Positions 1-4,612 of a stretch of 9,624 bases of DNA are shown here, one piece after another. The stretch comes from Candidatus Saccharimonadota bacterium (lineage in GTDB: Bacteria > Patescibacteriota > Saccharimonadia > Saccharimonadales > SLHW01): NCBI GenBank assembly GCA_007132685.1, contig SLOC01000021.1, positions 1 to 9,624 on the forward strand. The letters are read 5' to 3'. The number at the start of each line of letters is the position of its first letter. Position 1 is the stretch's first letter. The notes under the pieces were generated by a model, which ran no database searches, had not been told where the DNA came from, and worked only from the letters and a program-made list of their open reading frames with translations. The position numbers were made by a program, and so were the translations under genes.

Positions 1-930
1 AACTTCACTATCCGAGAGAACCCAGAGCTGTTCGAGGCTCGAACTAGTACTCAACTTGGTGAAAACATGATTGCACTGCTAAATAGCTCAAGTGATGAAC
101 CATTGTTTTCTTTCCCACTGATAGACGATGGCACTGATGAACAGAACAGCTGGACAAACGAAGGTTCTGTACAGCCAGGCTTCTACTTGATTTCTGAGGA
201 GAATATTCCTGTCGGTTGGTCGCTCGAAGACATCCACTGTAATAAGCGAACGACACCGTATGGCGAATCTGCCGTAATGGTGCAGGTAGCGGAGCACGAC
301 CAAATTGTGTGTACGTTTGTAAACAGTCGCGATGAGCTCGTACTCGAGCTAGATAAAGACAATGATGCGGATGATGTTCGCTCGATTGGCGACATTGTCA
401 CCTATACACTGACACTGACAGTCCCAGAAGACTATGGCGTGTCATACAACACGGTCGTTAGAGATATCGCACCAGAAAACTTCGCAGTTGATAACGCTTC
501 AACGCAATCTAGATTAGTTGAGGGAACGGAGCATCCGTCACGAAGCAATCCGTTCGGTAATCCTGGAGGCACGTACTCCTCACCTGGAGTATGGGAGCTC
601 GGCACTGTCTACCCTGGTGAAGTAATCGTCATGACCTATGAAGCGACCATTACCGATGAGGTTACACCGGGCACCTATCCTGATGTGGCATTTGCTAGAG
701 GCGGAACCATGCCAGACCCAGAGAATAACACCACTGTATTTTCTAACTTGCACATAACTGGCGACGATCCGTTTGATGGATCAGAAGTAACCGTAGCGGT
801 TGAGCGGCCAGAGCCGCGAGTGCTGGCCAAGACTGGCTCGCCGATGAACCCTATCTACGCAATCGTACCAATGTTGACGATACTGGCGGCTGGCGCCCTG
901 CTCCGTCGTGAAGAGAAAGGAGGCAACTAA
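1..930 (+). CDS. Sortase-anchored surface protein (C-terminal part, 5'-truncated by window edge)
   Basis: The frame is open from base 1, so the start lies outside the window; the ATG at 67 is internal. About 309 residues are visible. The first ~115 contain a segment like the prealbumin-like/SpaA-type beta domains of Gram-positive adhesins (GFYLISEENIPVGW near the middle, IVCTFVNSR at its end). A DUF11-like repeat follows (starting LELDKDNDADDVRSIGDIVTYT, shown here in part), typical of long repetitive surface proteins. The C-terminus is a classical wall-sorting signal: LAKTG at 823-837, a hydrophobic stretch, then RREEKGGN. LAxTG is the motif recognised by class E sortases. I infer an exported protein covalently attached to the wall and used for contact with other cells. 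The stop is one base before the next start, so the two form an operon. The family assignment by eye is good for the sorting signal and moderate for the beta domains. Confidence 0.85.
   Translation, partial: NFTIRENPELFEARTSTQLGENMIALLNSSSDEPLFSFPLIDDGTDEQNSWTNEGSVQPGFYLISEENIPVGWSLEDIHCNKRTTPYGESAVMVQVAEHDQIVCTFVNSRDELVLELDKDNDADDVRSIGDIVTYTLTLTVPEDYGVSYNTVVRDIAPENFAVDNASTQSRLVEGTEHPSRSNPFGNPGGTYSSPGVWELGTVYPGEVIVMTYEATITDEVTPGTYPDVAFARGGTMPDPENNTTVFSNLHITGDDPFDGSEVTVAVERPEPRVLAKTGSPMNPIYAIVPMLTILAAGALLRREEKGGN
823..837 (+). other. LAKTG sortase recognition motif
   Basis: Codons ctg gcc aag act ggc encode Leu-Ala-Lys-Thr-Gly, 31 residues from the C-terminus and followed by a hydrophobic helix and an RR-containing tail. 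This is the canonical order of a sortase sorting signal. The Ala at position 2 points to a class E-like sortase rather than the LPxTG-specific class A. The sortase gene itself is not in this window. Confidence 0.8.
918..923 (+). promoter_or_regulatory. Shine-Dalgarno AGGAGG deciding the start at 932
   Basis: A perfect AGGAGG lies inside the last codons of the upstream gene, 8 bases before the ATG at 932. It would be internal to the coding sequence if the GTG at 908 were used, so it argues for ATG 932. Confidence 0.75.
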
Positions 931-931
931 G

Positions 932-1612
932 ATGAAAACGTTGCTTAAACAATTCGCACTTGTACTATTTGTCCTGCCACTCGCCTTTTCCGGCGTAGTC
1001 GGCGCAAGCCACTACTGGAAGGTAGAGATGTCCGACCCGACAACAGCTGACCAGCTACGTAGCTTTAACATAGAATTTACTGCTCTATCGACTGATTCAT
1101 CTGACCGCATCACCGTCAAGCTGCTCGAAAACAACCAGCAGGTCGGAGAACTCCGAACACCTGGCGGCGGAGGCTCCGGTGTGTTCAACGTAACTGTTGC
1201 CGAGGATAATGTATATACATATGAAATGCGCGCATTTAGTGAAGTCGATGGTCCAGCATCAGAAGACACCGTAGCCACACGCACTGTACGCGTATCTACT
1301 CCTGAAGATGAAATAACAGTCATCGAGGTTGACCCTGAACTTACCCCAGAGGAAGAAGCAGCGCTAGCTGACCCTGACCCAGATGCTGACCCGACTGAAG
1401 TTGAAGGTGAAATCACTGATGAGGCAGCTGTCACTGATGCCGATGATGTGCTCGGCGTAGAAGATGATACCGAGGATGGTGAAGTACTCGGCGCGGAAGA
1501 CGAAGACGATGACGAAACCGCTGCACTCGTGCGCAATATTCTCATCATCGCAGCATTGCTTGCTCTCGGATACTACATTTTCTTCCGTGGGCGCGGCAAC
1601 CTAAACGACTAG
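932..1612 (+). CDS. Secreted single-pass protein with beta-sandwich-like domain and acidic stalk
   Basis: A 226-aa protein starting at ATG 932, chosen over GTG 908 for its perfect Shine-Dalgarno and because it places a clean signal peptide at residues 1-25 (MKTLLK, hydrophobic core, cleavage probably after VVGA). Residues ~26-135 are rich in alternating hydrophobic and polar stretches and look like an Ig/fibronectin-type beta sandwich. Residues ~136-196 form an Asp/Glu-rich linker with two related VLG(V/A)ED units. Residues ~199-218 are a single membrane helix followed by RGRG, so the domain should face outside and the tail the cytoplasm. Unlike the gene before it, there is no LPxTG/LAxTG motif. 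It is co-transcribed with the upstream sortase substrate (1-base gap) and may be its surface partner. I do not recognise a named family. Confidence 0.85.
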   Translation: MKTLLKQFALVLFVLPLAFSGVVGASHYWKVEMSDPTTADQLRSFNIEFTALSTDSSDRITVKLLENNQQVGELRTPGGGGSGVFNVTVAEDNVYTYEMRAFSEVDGPASEDTVATRTVRVSTPEDEITVIEVDPELTPEEEAALADPDPDADPTEVEGEITDEAAVTDADDVLGVEDDTEDGEVLGAEDEDDDETAALVRNILIIAALLALGYYIFFRGRGNLND

Positions 1613-1659
1613 CCCTCTGTTCATTCAAAACAGCATATAGTAGAACTTTAATTGTTCGC

Positions 1660-1678
1660 TGCGCTATACTGCTATACA
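1660..1678 (+). promoter_or_regulatory. Candidate extended -10 promoter for the 1704 gene
   Basis: TGCTATACA at 1670-1678 is an extended -10-like element; TATACT at 1665-1670 is an alternative. No convincing -35 is present. Initiation near 1685 would leave a short leader containing the purine-rich GAAAGAAG before ATG 1704. Confidence 0.35.
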
Positions 1679-1703
1679 AATACAGAAGTGAAAGAAGCTG
1701 CCT

Positions 1704-2555
1704 ATGTCGACCCACCAGCAACTTGATCAGCTACCAGAGGCTCTATTCAAACATCACCGGGGTGAGGGAGAGTTTGACTTTGACAAGACTATGCCGCTTG
1801 GCATTTTGATTCCTCGCCAGTTGGGTAGGGCTTGCTTGATGCGACTAAACGGTGAGAAAAGCAAAGCAAACCGCACCGTAAAATCAGCAAGAAGTGGTGC
1901 GCAAAGGCTCGCTAAGCAGCGACCAAAACCTTCGATATTCCGAAGATTTTCCATTGAAGCGATGGCGAAACATTATGGCGACTACGTTATCCATGCGGAT
2001 AATGTCACTGGTCTACTTAAAGGCCGCGAGCAGCAACATCAGCTGGAATTTAAACAGCTTAATCATAGTTTGCGGGCTATCAATAATGCGCCAAACGAGT
2101 ACCGAGAAGGTCTATGGGCTGGCCAAATCAACGAATTGACTACCCTGGCACTACTTAACCGAAACGCTAGCTCTGATATGGCTGGCCTACCTGCGCTGTT
2201 GCATCACGATCAGGGCGCGGTAGACGGCATGAATTATGATGTTTTGGCGCTACTGTCTGACGGCGCTGAAAGCGAGGCAACACCATATAAACTGCAGGTA
2301 AAATCATCTGCAAGCCAAGCTCGCTCAGCGAAAAGTAAATTCCAAGACGACATTGTGATTATCTGTGCTGAAGACTTGTTTAGCTACAAGCCCAGGACAG
2401 AAGGCGTGAGCCCGAAATTCCCTATGGCGCACTTCCTGTTGGCTGAACGCCGAGGCGGTAGCGAGGCGCTTACTGAAGAGCTAGATAACGTTACTACTGC
2501 GCTAAGACAGACCATACTTGAGCAGACGGTTACAATAGAGCCTGTTGCGTCTTAA
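1704..2555 (+). CDS. Unrecognised soluble protein, possible PD-(D/E)XK-like nuclease core
   Basis: A 283-aa protein with no signal peptide or membrane helix. The N-terminal ~80 residues are basic (many K/R between residues 52 and 82), suggesting nucleic-acid contact. Residues ~103-125 look like an amphipathic helix. From ~138 onward the order is: a helix containing E144 (INELTTLALLNR), a Gly-rich turn, D179 in YDVLALL, and a strand YKLQVKSS with Q198 and K200. Glu in helix, Asp, then (E/Q)xK is the arrangement of the PD-(D/E)XK endonuclease fold, with Gln replacing the usual acid. This is an inference from motif spacing only. The start is ATG 1704 with a weak GAAAGAAG ribosome site. It is transcribed alone and converges with the next gene 5 bases away. 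A restriction-like or DNA-repair role is possible but not shown. Confidence 0.75.
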   Translation: MSTHQQLDQLPEALFKHHRGEGEFDFDKTMPLGILIPRQLGRACLMRLNGEKSKANRTVKSARSGAQRLAKQRPKPSIFRRFSIEAMAKHYGDYVIHADNVTGLLKGREQQHQLEFKQLNHSLRAINNAPNEYREGLWAGQINELTTLALLNRNASSDMAGLPALLHHDQGAVDGMNYDVLALLSDGAESEATPYKLQVKSSASQARSAKSKFQDDIVIICAEDLFSYKPRTEGVSPKFPMAHFLLAERRGGSEALTEELDNVTTALRQTILEQTVTIEPVAS

Positions 2556-2560
2556 AGAGT

Positions 2561-3220
2561 TTAGTTGAATTCAGGCAATGGCTGAACATTCTCTGGAGGA
2601 GTGATAGTGACGTCACGGTAATCATACACGATGGTAAACTCCCCTTCTACGCCTGACCCAGTTGCTTGGCTTACGAGATTATTGGATGTATCGATGTAGA
2701 GCCGCGTAGTTTCTGTCTCGTCTACGATTTCCCACACGTCACAGGTGCCAGCTGGGCACTCTTCCTCGCCAACGAAGGACGCTCTCTCGGCAAATTCGGT
2801 TAGATCTTCTTCTTCGTAGGTGAATTCATCTATGTCGAACGAGAACATTTCATCACCTTCGCCTCGTGGGAACTCGAAGCACTGCTCGCCTTCACATGTG
2901 TAGGCAGCATCACCGGTCACGATAAACTGAATCGACTGCCCTTCCTGTTCCGCGCTGAAGCTGTAGTTGCCTTCACCATCAAACTCTAGAACAGACTCTA
3001 ATGAGCCCTCTGGTGTCTCACCAGTTATGGTCGCCGAGTAAGAAGCGCCTGCCATGTTCTCCGCGACGAGTCTCAGTTGCGCAGCCTCTTCTTGGGTGAT
3101 GCCGTTTTCCGTTGCCTCTTGTGCGAGCTCTGGTTCGTCATTTTGGAATTGCCAGAATGCAACTGCTCCGCCAATAAGCACTATTGCTGCTACGATAATA
3201 CCGATTAATTGCTTGTTCAT
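2561..3220 (-). CDS. Membrane-anchored LolA/LppX-like extracytoplasmic protein
   Basis: A 219-aa protein with an N-terminal hydrophobic helix (residues ~5-23) after MNKQ. There is no lipobox Cys, so it is probably a signal anchor rather than a lipoprotein. After a Glu-rich helical segment (residues 29-57) comes a series of beta strands (YSATITG, VLEFDGEGNYSF, IQFIVTGDAAY, TTRLYIDTSNNLVSQA, GEFTIVYDYRDVTITPPENV). The final strand pattern and the VTITPPE ending resemble LolA/LppX/LprG-type half-barrel proteins, which bind lipid or hydrophobic ligands outside the membrane. Two short Cys pairs, C109/C114 and C155/C160, suggest disulfides and exposure to an oxidising environment. Strongly acidic. 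Upstream on the minus strand there is a good AGGGAG ribosome site, a TGTTATAGA promoter element and an 18-bp palindrome. The family assignment is fold-level by eye. Confidence 0.8.
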   Translation of the reverse strand: MNKQLIGIIVAAIVLIGGAVAFWQFQNDEPELAQEATENGITQEEAAQLRLVAENMAGASYSATITGETPEGSLESVLEFDGEGNYSFSAEQEGQSIQFIVTGDAAYTCEGEQCFEFPRGEGDEMFSFDIDEFTYEEEDLTEFAERASFVGEEECPAGTCDVWEIVDETETTRLYIDTSNNLVSQATGSGVEGEFTIVYDYRDVTITPPENVQPLPEFN

Positions 3221-3293
3221 ACTGCTCTTCTCCCTCTACTTATGTTGTTGGCAGTCTAACGTGAACCGAGGGGGTATTTCAATGCCTTGACAT

Positions 3294-3302
3294 TCTATAA
3301 CA
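3294..3302 (-). promoter_or_regulatory. Candidate extended -10 (TGTTATAGA) for the LolA-like gene
   Basis: Read on the minus strand the bases give TGTTATAGA, an extended -10-like element about 74 bases upstream of the ATG at 3220. No good -35 is seen; the -35 position falls in the 18-bp palindrome at 3319-3336, so a bound factor could replace it or block it. Confidence 0.4.
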
Positions 3303-3318
3303 GGGGCAAATTTGTAGA

Positions 3319-3336
3319 TACTTGACGCGTCAAGTA
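3319..3336. promoter_or_regulatory. 18-bp perfect palindrome (operator or hairpin)
   Basis: TACTTGACGCGTCAAGTA is a perfect dyad. It sits 5 bases past the stop of the zincin gene and 16 bases upstream of the candidate -10 of the next minus-strand gene. As DNA it is a good dimeric-regulator site overlapping the -35 region. As RNA it could fold into a 7-bp stem with a CGCG loop. In the minus direction no U-run follows, so a rho-independent terminator for the zincin gene is not supported. A T5 run follows in the + direction, but no + gene ends there. Confidence 0.5.
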
Positions 3337-3341
3337 ATTTT

Positions 3342-3758
3342 TCAACCGGTGTTTGGTGGTTTTTGGTGCTTGATACGGTGCATTTTGTCCTCTAGTTCGT
3401 GAATCCGCTGGTGCCCAAGCCCGTAGTGATGCGCGATTTCGTGCCACAGGGTGTTTTTAATCTGTGCCTTGAACTCTTGCATGGTGTGAGCTGAATGTTC
3501 GATTGGTTTCTTGAACAGGGTTATCTTATCCGGTAATACCATCGCATACCCTGCCCCACGTTCGGTTCGTGGCACGCCCTCGTATAGACCGAATAGTGAC
3601 TCATGGCAGCGTAATTTGAGCCGCTTGCGCTGCTCGGCATCCGGCTCATCTTCGAACGTGATGGCGACGTTGTCGAGTCGCTCCACGTATTCCTTTGGCA
3701 GCTCTTCCATGCTTTGGTTGATAAGCTCTTCGAACTGCTCGTCACTGACTTGTATCAT
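3342..3758 (-). CDS. Small zincin metallopeptidase-like protein (HExxHxxGxxH)
   Basis: A 138-aa protein resembling the Zincin_1 (PF06262-like) family of short single-domain putative zinc peptidases. The active-site helix is LWHEIAHHYGLGHQRIHELE at residues 105-123: H106, E107, H110 and H116 fit HExxHxxGxxH, with G113 in the turn. The N-terminal part (MIQVSDEQFEELINQSMEEL) and the LPDKITLF strand before the active site also fit the family. No signal peptide, so cytoplasmic. No Shine-Dalgarno precedes ATG 3758; instead a -10 element (TGATACAAT) ends 6 bases before the ATG, suggesting a leaderless mRNA. The stop is TGA. The substrate is unknown. Most family members I know of have Asp where this has H116, so the full three-His motif is worth noting. 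Confidence 0.88.
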   Translation of the reverse strand: MIQVSDEQFEELINQSMEELPKEYVERLDNVAITFEDEPDAEQRKRLKLRCHESLFGLYEGVPRTERGAGYAMVLPDKITLFKKPIEHSAHTMQEFKAQIKNTLWHEIAHHYGLGHQRIHELEDKMHRIKHQKPPNTG

Positions 3759-3764
3759 AGCTTG

Positions 3765-3773
3765 ATTGTATCA
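3765..3773 (-). promoter_or_regulatory. Extended -10 (TGATACAAT) giving a likely leaderless mRNA
   Basis: Read on the minus strand, TGATACAAT ends 6 bases before ATG 3758. With the usual 6-7-base distance from -10 to start point, transcription would begin at or next to the A of the ATG. No Shine-Dalgarno lies between them. Confidence 0.45.
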
Positions 3774-3863
3774 GCAGCTCAGGGATTATCAGGAAAAAAT
3801 AATATACAAAATAATCTTCCAAACTAAATATCGATATATTTTATAGGCTGCGCTCGTCTTCCC

Positions 3864-3872
3864 TGTTATAAT
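3864..3872 (+). promoter_or_regulatory. Extended -10 promoter (TGTTATAAT) of tRNA-Gln
   Basis: TGTTATAAT matches the extended -10 consensus exactly, 51 bases before the tRNA. The region 17 bases upstream has no good -35. The predicted start near 3879 leaves a ~45-base 5' leader that includes a 7-bp inverted repeat. Confidence 0.55.
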
Positions 3873-3892
3873 CTGCTACAATCGAGTGCGTA

Positions 3893-3920
3893 TCAGATGC
3901 GTTCAGTTATAACCATCTGA
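3893..3920 (+). repeat. Inverted repeat TCAGATG/CATCTGA in the tRNA leader
   Basis: TCAGATG at 3893-3899 and CATCTGA at 3914-3920 are exact reverse complements with a 14-base loop. The hairpin would end three bases before the mature tRNA 5' end, where RNase P cleaves. It could be a processing aid or a DNA site. Confidence 0.4.
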
Positions 3921-3923
3921 CGA

Positions 3924-3998
3924 TGGGGCGTAGCCAAGTGGTAAGGCACCGGGTTTTGGTCCCGGGATGCGTAGGTTCGAATCCTACCGCCCCAGCCA
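3924..3998 (+). tRNA. tRNA-Gln (anticodon TTG), CCA encoded
   Basis: A full cloverleaf can be drawn. The acceptor TGGGGCG (3924-3930) pairs perfectly with CGCCCCA (3988-3994). The D arm is GCC/GGC, the anticodon arm CCGGG-TTTTGGT-CCCGG has anticodon TTG, and the T arm is GTAGG-TTCGAAT-CCTAC. The discriminator is G3995 and CCA is encoded at 3996-3998. The weak first pair and the TTG anticodon fit glutamine. Its 3' end is partly repeated at 5780-5796. Confidence 0.95.
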
Positions 3999-4023
3999 AG
4001 AAGAATTATAAATCAAGGCGTGG

Positions 4024-4038
4024 TCCGCCTCAGGCGGA
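4024..4038 (+). repeat. GC-rich palindrome TCCGCCTCAGGCGGA after the tRNA
   Basis: Seven-base arms around a central C (TCCGCCT/AGGCGGA), foldable as a 6-bp stem with a TCA loop. It is 26 bases after the tRNA and could end or process its transcript, but no T-run follows. It is strikingly GC-rich in AT-rich surroundings. A second inverted repeat, TAAGGCA (4039-4045)/TGCCTTA (4078-4084), starts immediately after it and reaches toward the next promoter. Confidence 0.45.
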
Positions 4039-4114
4039 TAAGGCACATGAAAAGCCTATTCACCCCAGTCGAATACTTGCCTTAAGTCATGGTCTTCTCG
4101 TCTATATCGGCTTT

Positions 4115-4123
4115 TGTTATAAT
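4115..4123 (+). promoter_or_regulatory. Extended -10 promoter (TGTTATAAT) of the RiPP operon
   Basis: This is identical to the nine-base element in front of tRNA-Gln. The -35 position holds TTCTCG, a poor match. The predicted start near 4130 gives a ~47-base leader with an AAAGGAAGG ribosome site at 4164-4172 before ATG 4177. Confidence 0.6.
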
Positions 4124-4176
4124 GAAATCAAATAAAAACTCTCTTTATCGTAATCATTTAACGAAAGGAAGGTTAT

Positions 4177-4398
4177 ATGGAAGTCTCTACCGTAGAAGGC
4201 TTAGCTCAAAATCCAAATGGTGGCAATATTGAACGTCAGAACGAAGCAGAAATGAATCTACAAGGTCAAGTTGGCGCGACAGCAGTAACACTTTTCGAAA
4301 AATTAGCTACGCCTAATGAGGATGATGGAGTGATAAACGCAGGAGTAACCAGAGTTCTAACCAGGGTCAACGGCGGAGGCACTGTCCCCGATGCTTAA
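4177..4398 (+). CDS. Candidate graspetide (RiPP) precursor peptide
   Basis: A 73-aa peptide with a strong ribosome site (AAAGGAAGG). It is the first gene of the operon that ends with a graspetide-type ATP-grasp ligase. Residues 1-40 (acidic/polar, with a possible helix ending AVTLFEKL) would be the leader. The C-terminal ~30 residues hold clustered side chains that such ligases join: acid donors E48, D49, D50 and D72, and hydroxyl acceptors T45, T58, T62 and T69, with the Gly-rich NGGG at 65-68. There is no Cys or Lys in this tail, so the links would be Thr esters to Asp/Glu. It lacks the microviridin TxKxPSD motif, so it would belong to another graspetide class. The assignment rests on size, position and composition, not on similarity. 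It could also be an unrelated small protein. Confidence 0.65.
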   Translation: MEVSTVEGLAQNPNGGNIERQNEAEMNLQGQVGATAVTLFEKLATPNEDDGVINAGVTRVLTRVNGGGTVPDA

Positions 4399-4432
4399 GA
4401 TTTGCCCAGTTTCTTAGTAAGGTAGGCAAATT
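4399..4432 (+). promoter_or_regulatory. Intercistronic hairpin between precursor gene and small ORF
   Basis: ATTTGCC (4400-4406) and GGCAAAT (4425-4431) are perfect complements, extendable by a G-T pair (4399/4432), with an 18-base loop. The 3' arm ends one base before ATG 4433. The AAGG at 4419-4422 is in the loop while the AGG at 4424-4426 is mostly in the stem. Such a hairpin could hold downstream translation low or protect the precursor mRNA 3' end, giving more precursor than enzyme. No U-run follows, so it is not a terminator. Confidence 0.55.
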
Positions 4433-4612
4433 ATGCCATCGTTCAAATATCTTACTTTAGATGTGTGCATTGTTGACGCAAAGAAAGACGACTACCTAAA
4501 AATACATGATAAGTTCATTGGGCTAGCAGAGGCCGACCCAATAAATTGGATAAATTTATCTGACGAGCCGGCTAAAAAGGTAGGCGAAGAGCTTAAGGCG
4601 ATGCGTGAGTAA
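4433..4612 (+). CDS. Small ORF (59 aa) within the RiPP operon
   Basis: The protein starts MPSFKYLTLDVCIVDAKKDD and ends GEELKAMRE. A start at ATG 4433 is supported by AAGGTAGG at 4419-4426 (6-base spacing). The TAA at 4610-4612 overlaps the GTG start of the ligase by 8 bases, a strong sign of translational coupling and of a real gene. It is charged and probably alpha/beta, with one Cys (C12) and no signal peptide or membrane helix. The family is not recognised. It could be a leader-binding partner of the ligase, a second precursor (it has several D/E and K residues in its C-terminal third), or an immunity/regulatory protein. Its place between precursor and ligase makes a role in the same pathway likely. 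Confidence 0.7.
   Translation: MPSFKYLTLDVCIVDAKKDDYLKIHDKFIGLAEADPINWINLSDEPAKKVGEELKAMRE

Noticed and set aside
908..931. GTG start at 908 for the acidic-stalk protein
   Set aside because: It would put eight charged residues before the signal peptide and place the perfect AGGAGG inside the gene. ATG 932 fits better.
1012..1548. Long minus-strand frame of 178 codons, very rich in Ser/Thr/Val
   Set aside because: It is the mirror of the acidic-stalk gene; Asp/Glu codons read backward give Ser/Val. No ribosome site, and the + gene has a signal peptide, a helix and a perfect Shine-Dalgarno.
3923..4135. Open frame of 70 codons on + covering the tRNA
   Set aside because: It is read through the tRNA-Gln gene and the palindrome; it has no ribosome site and no protein-like pattern.
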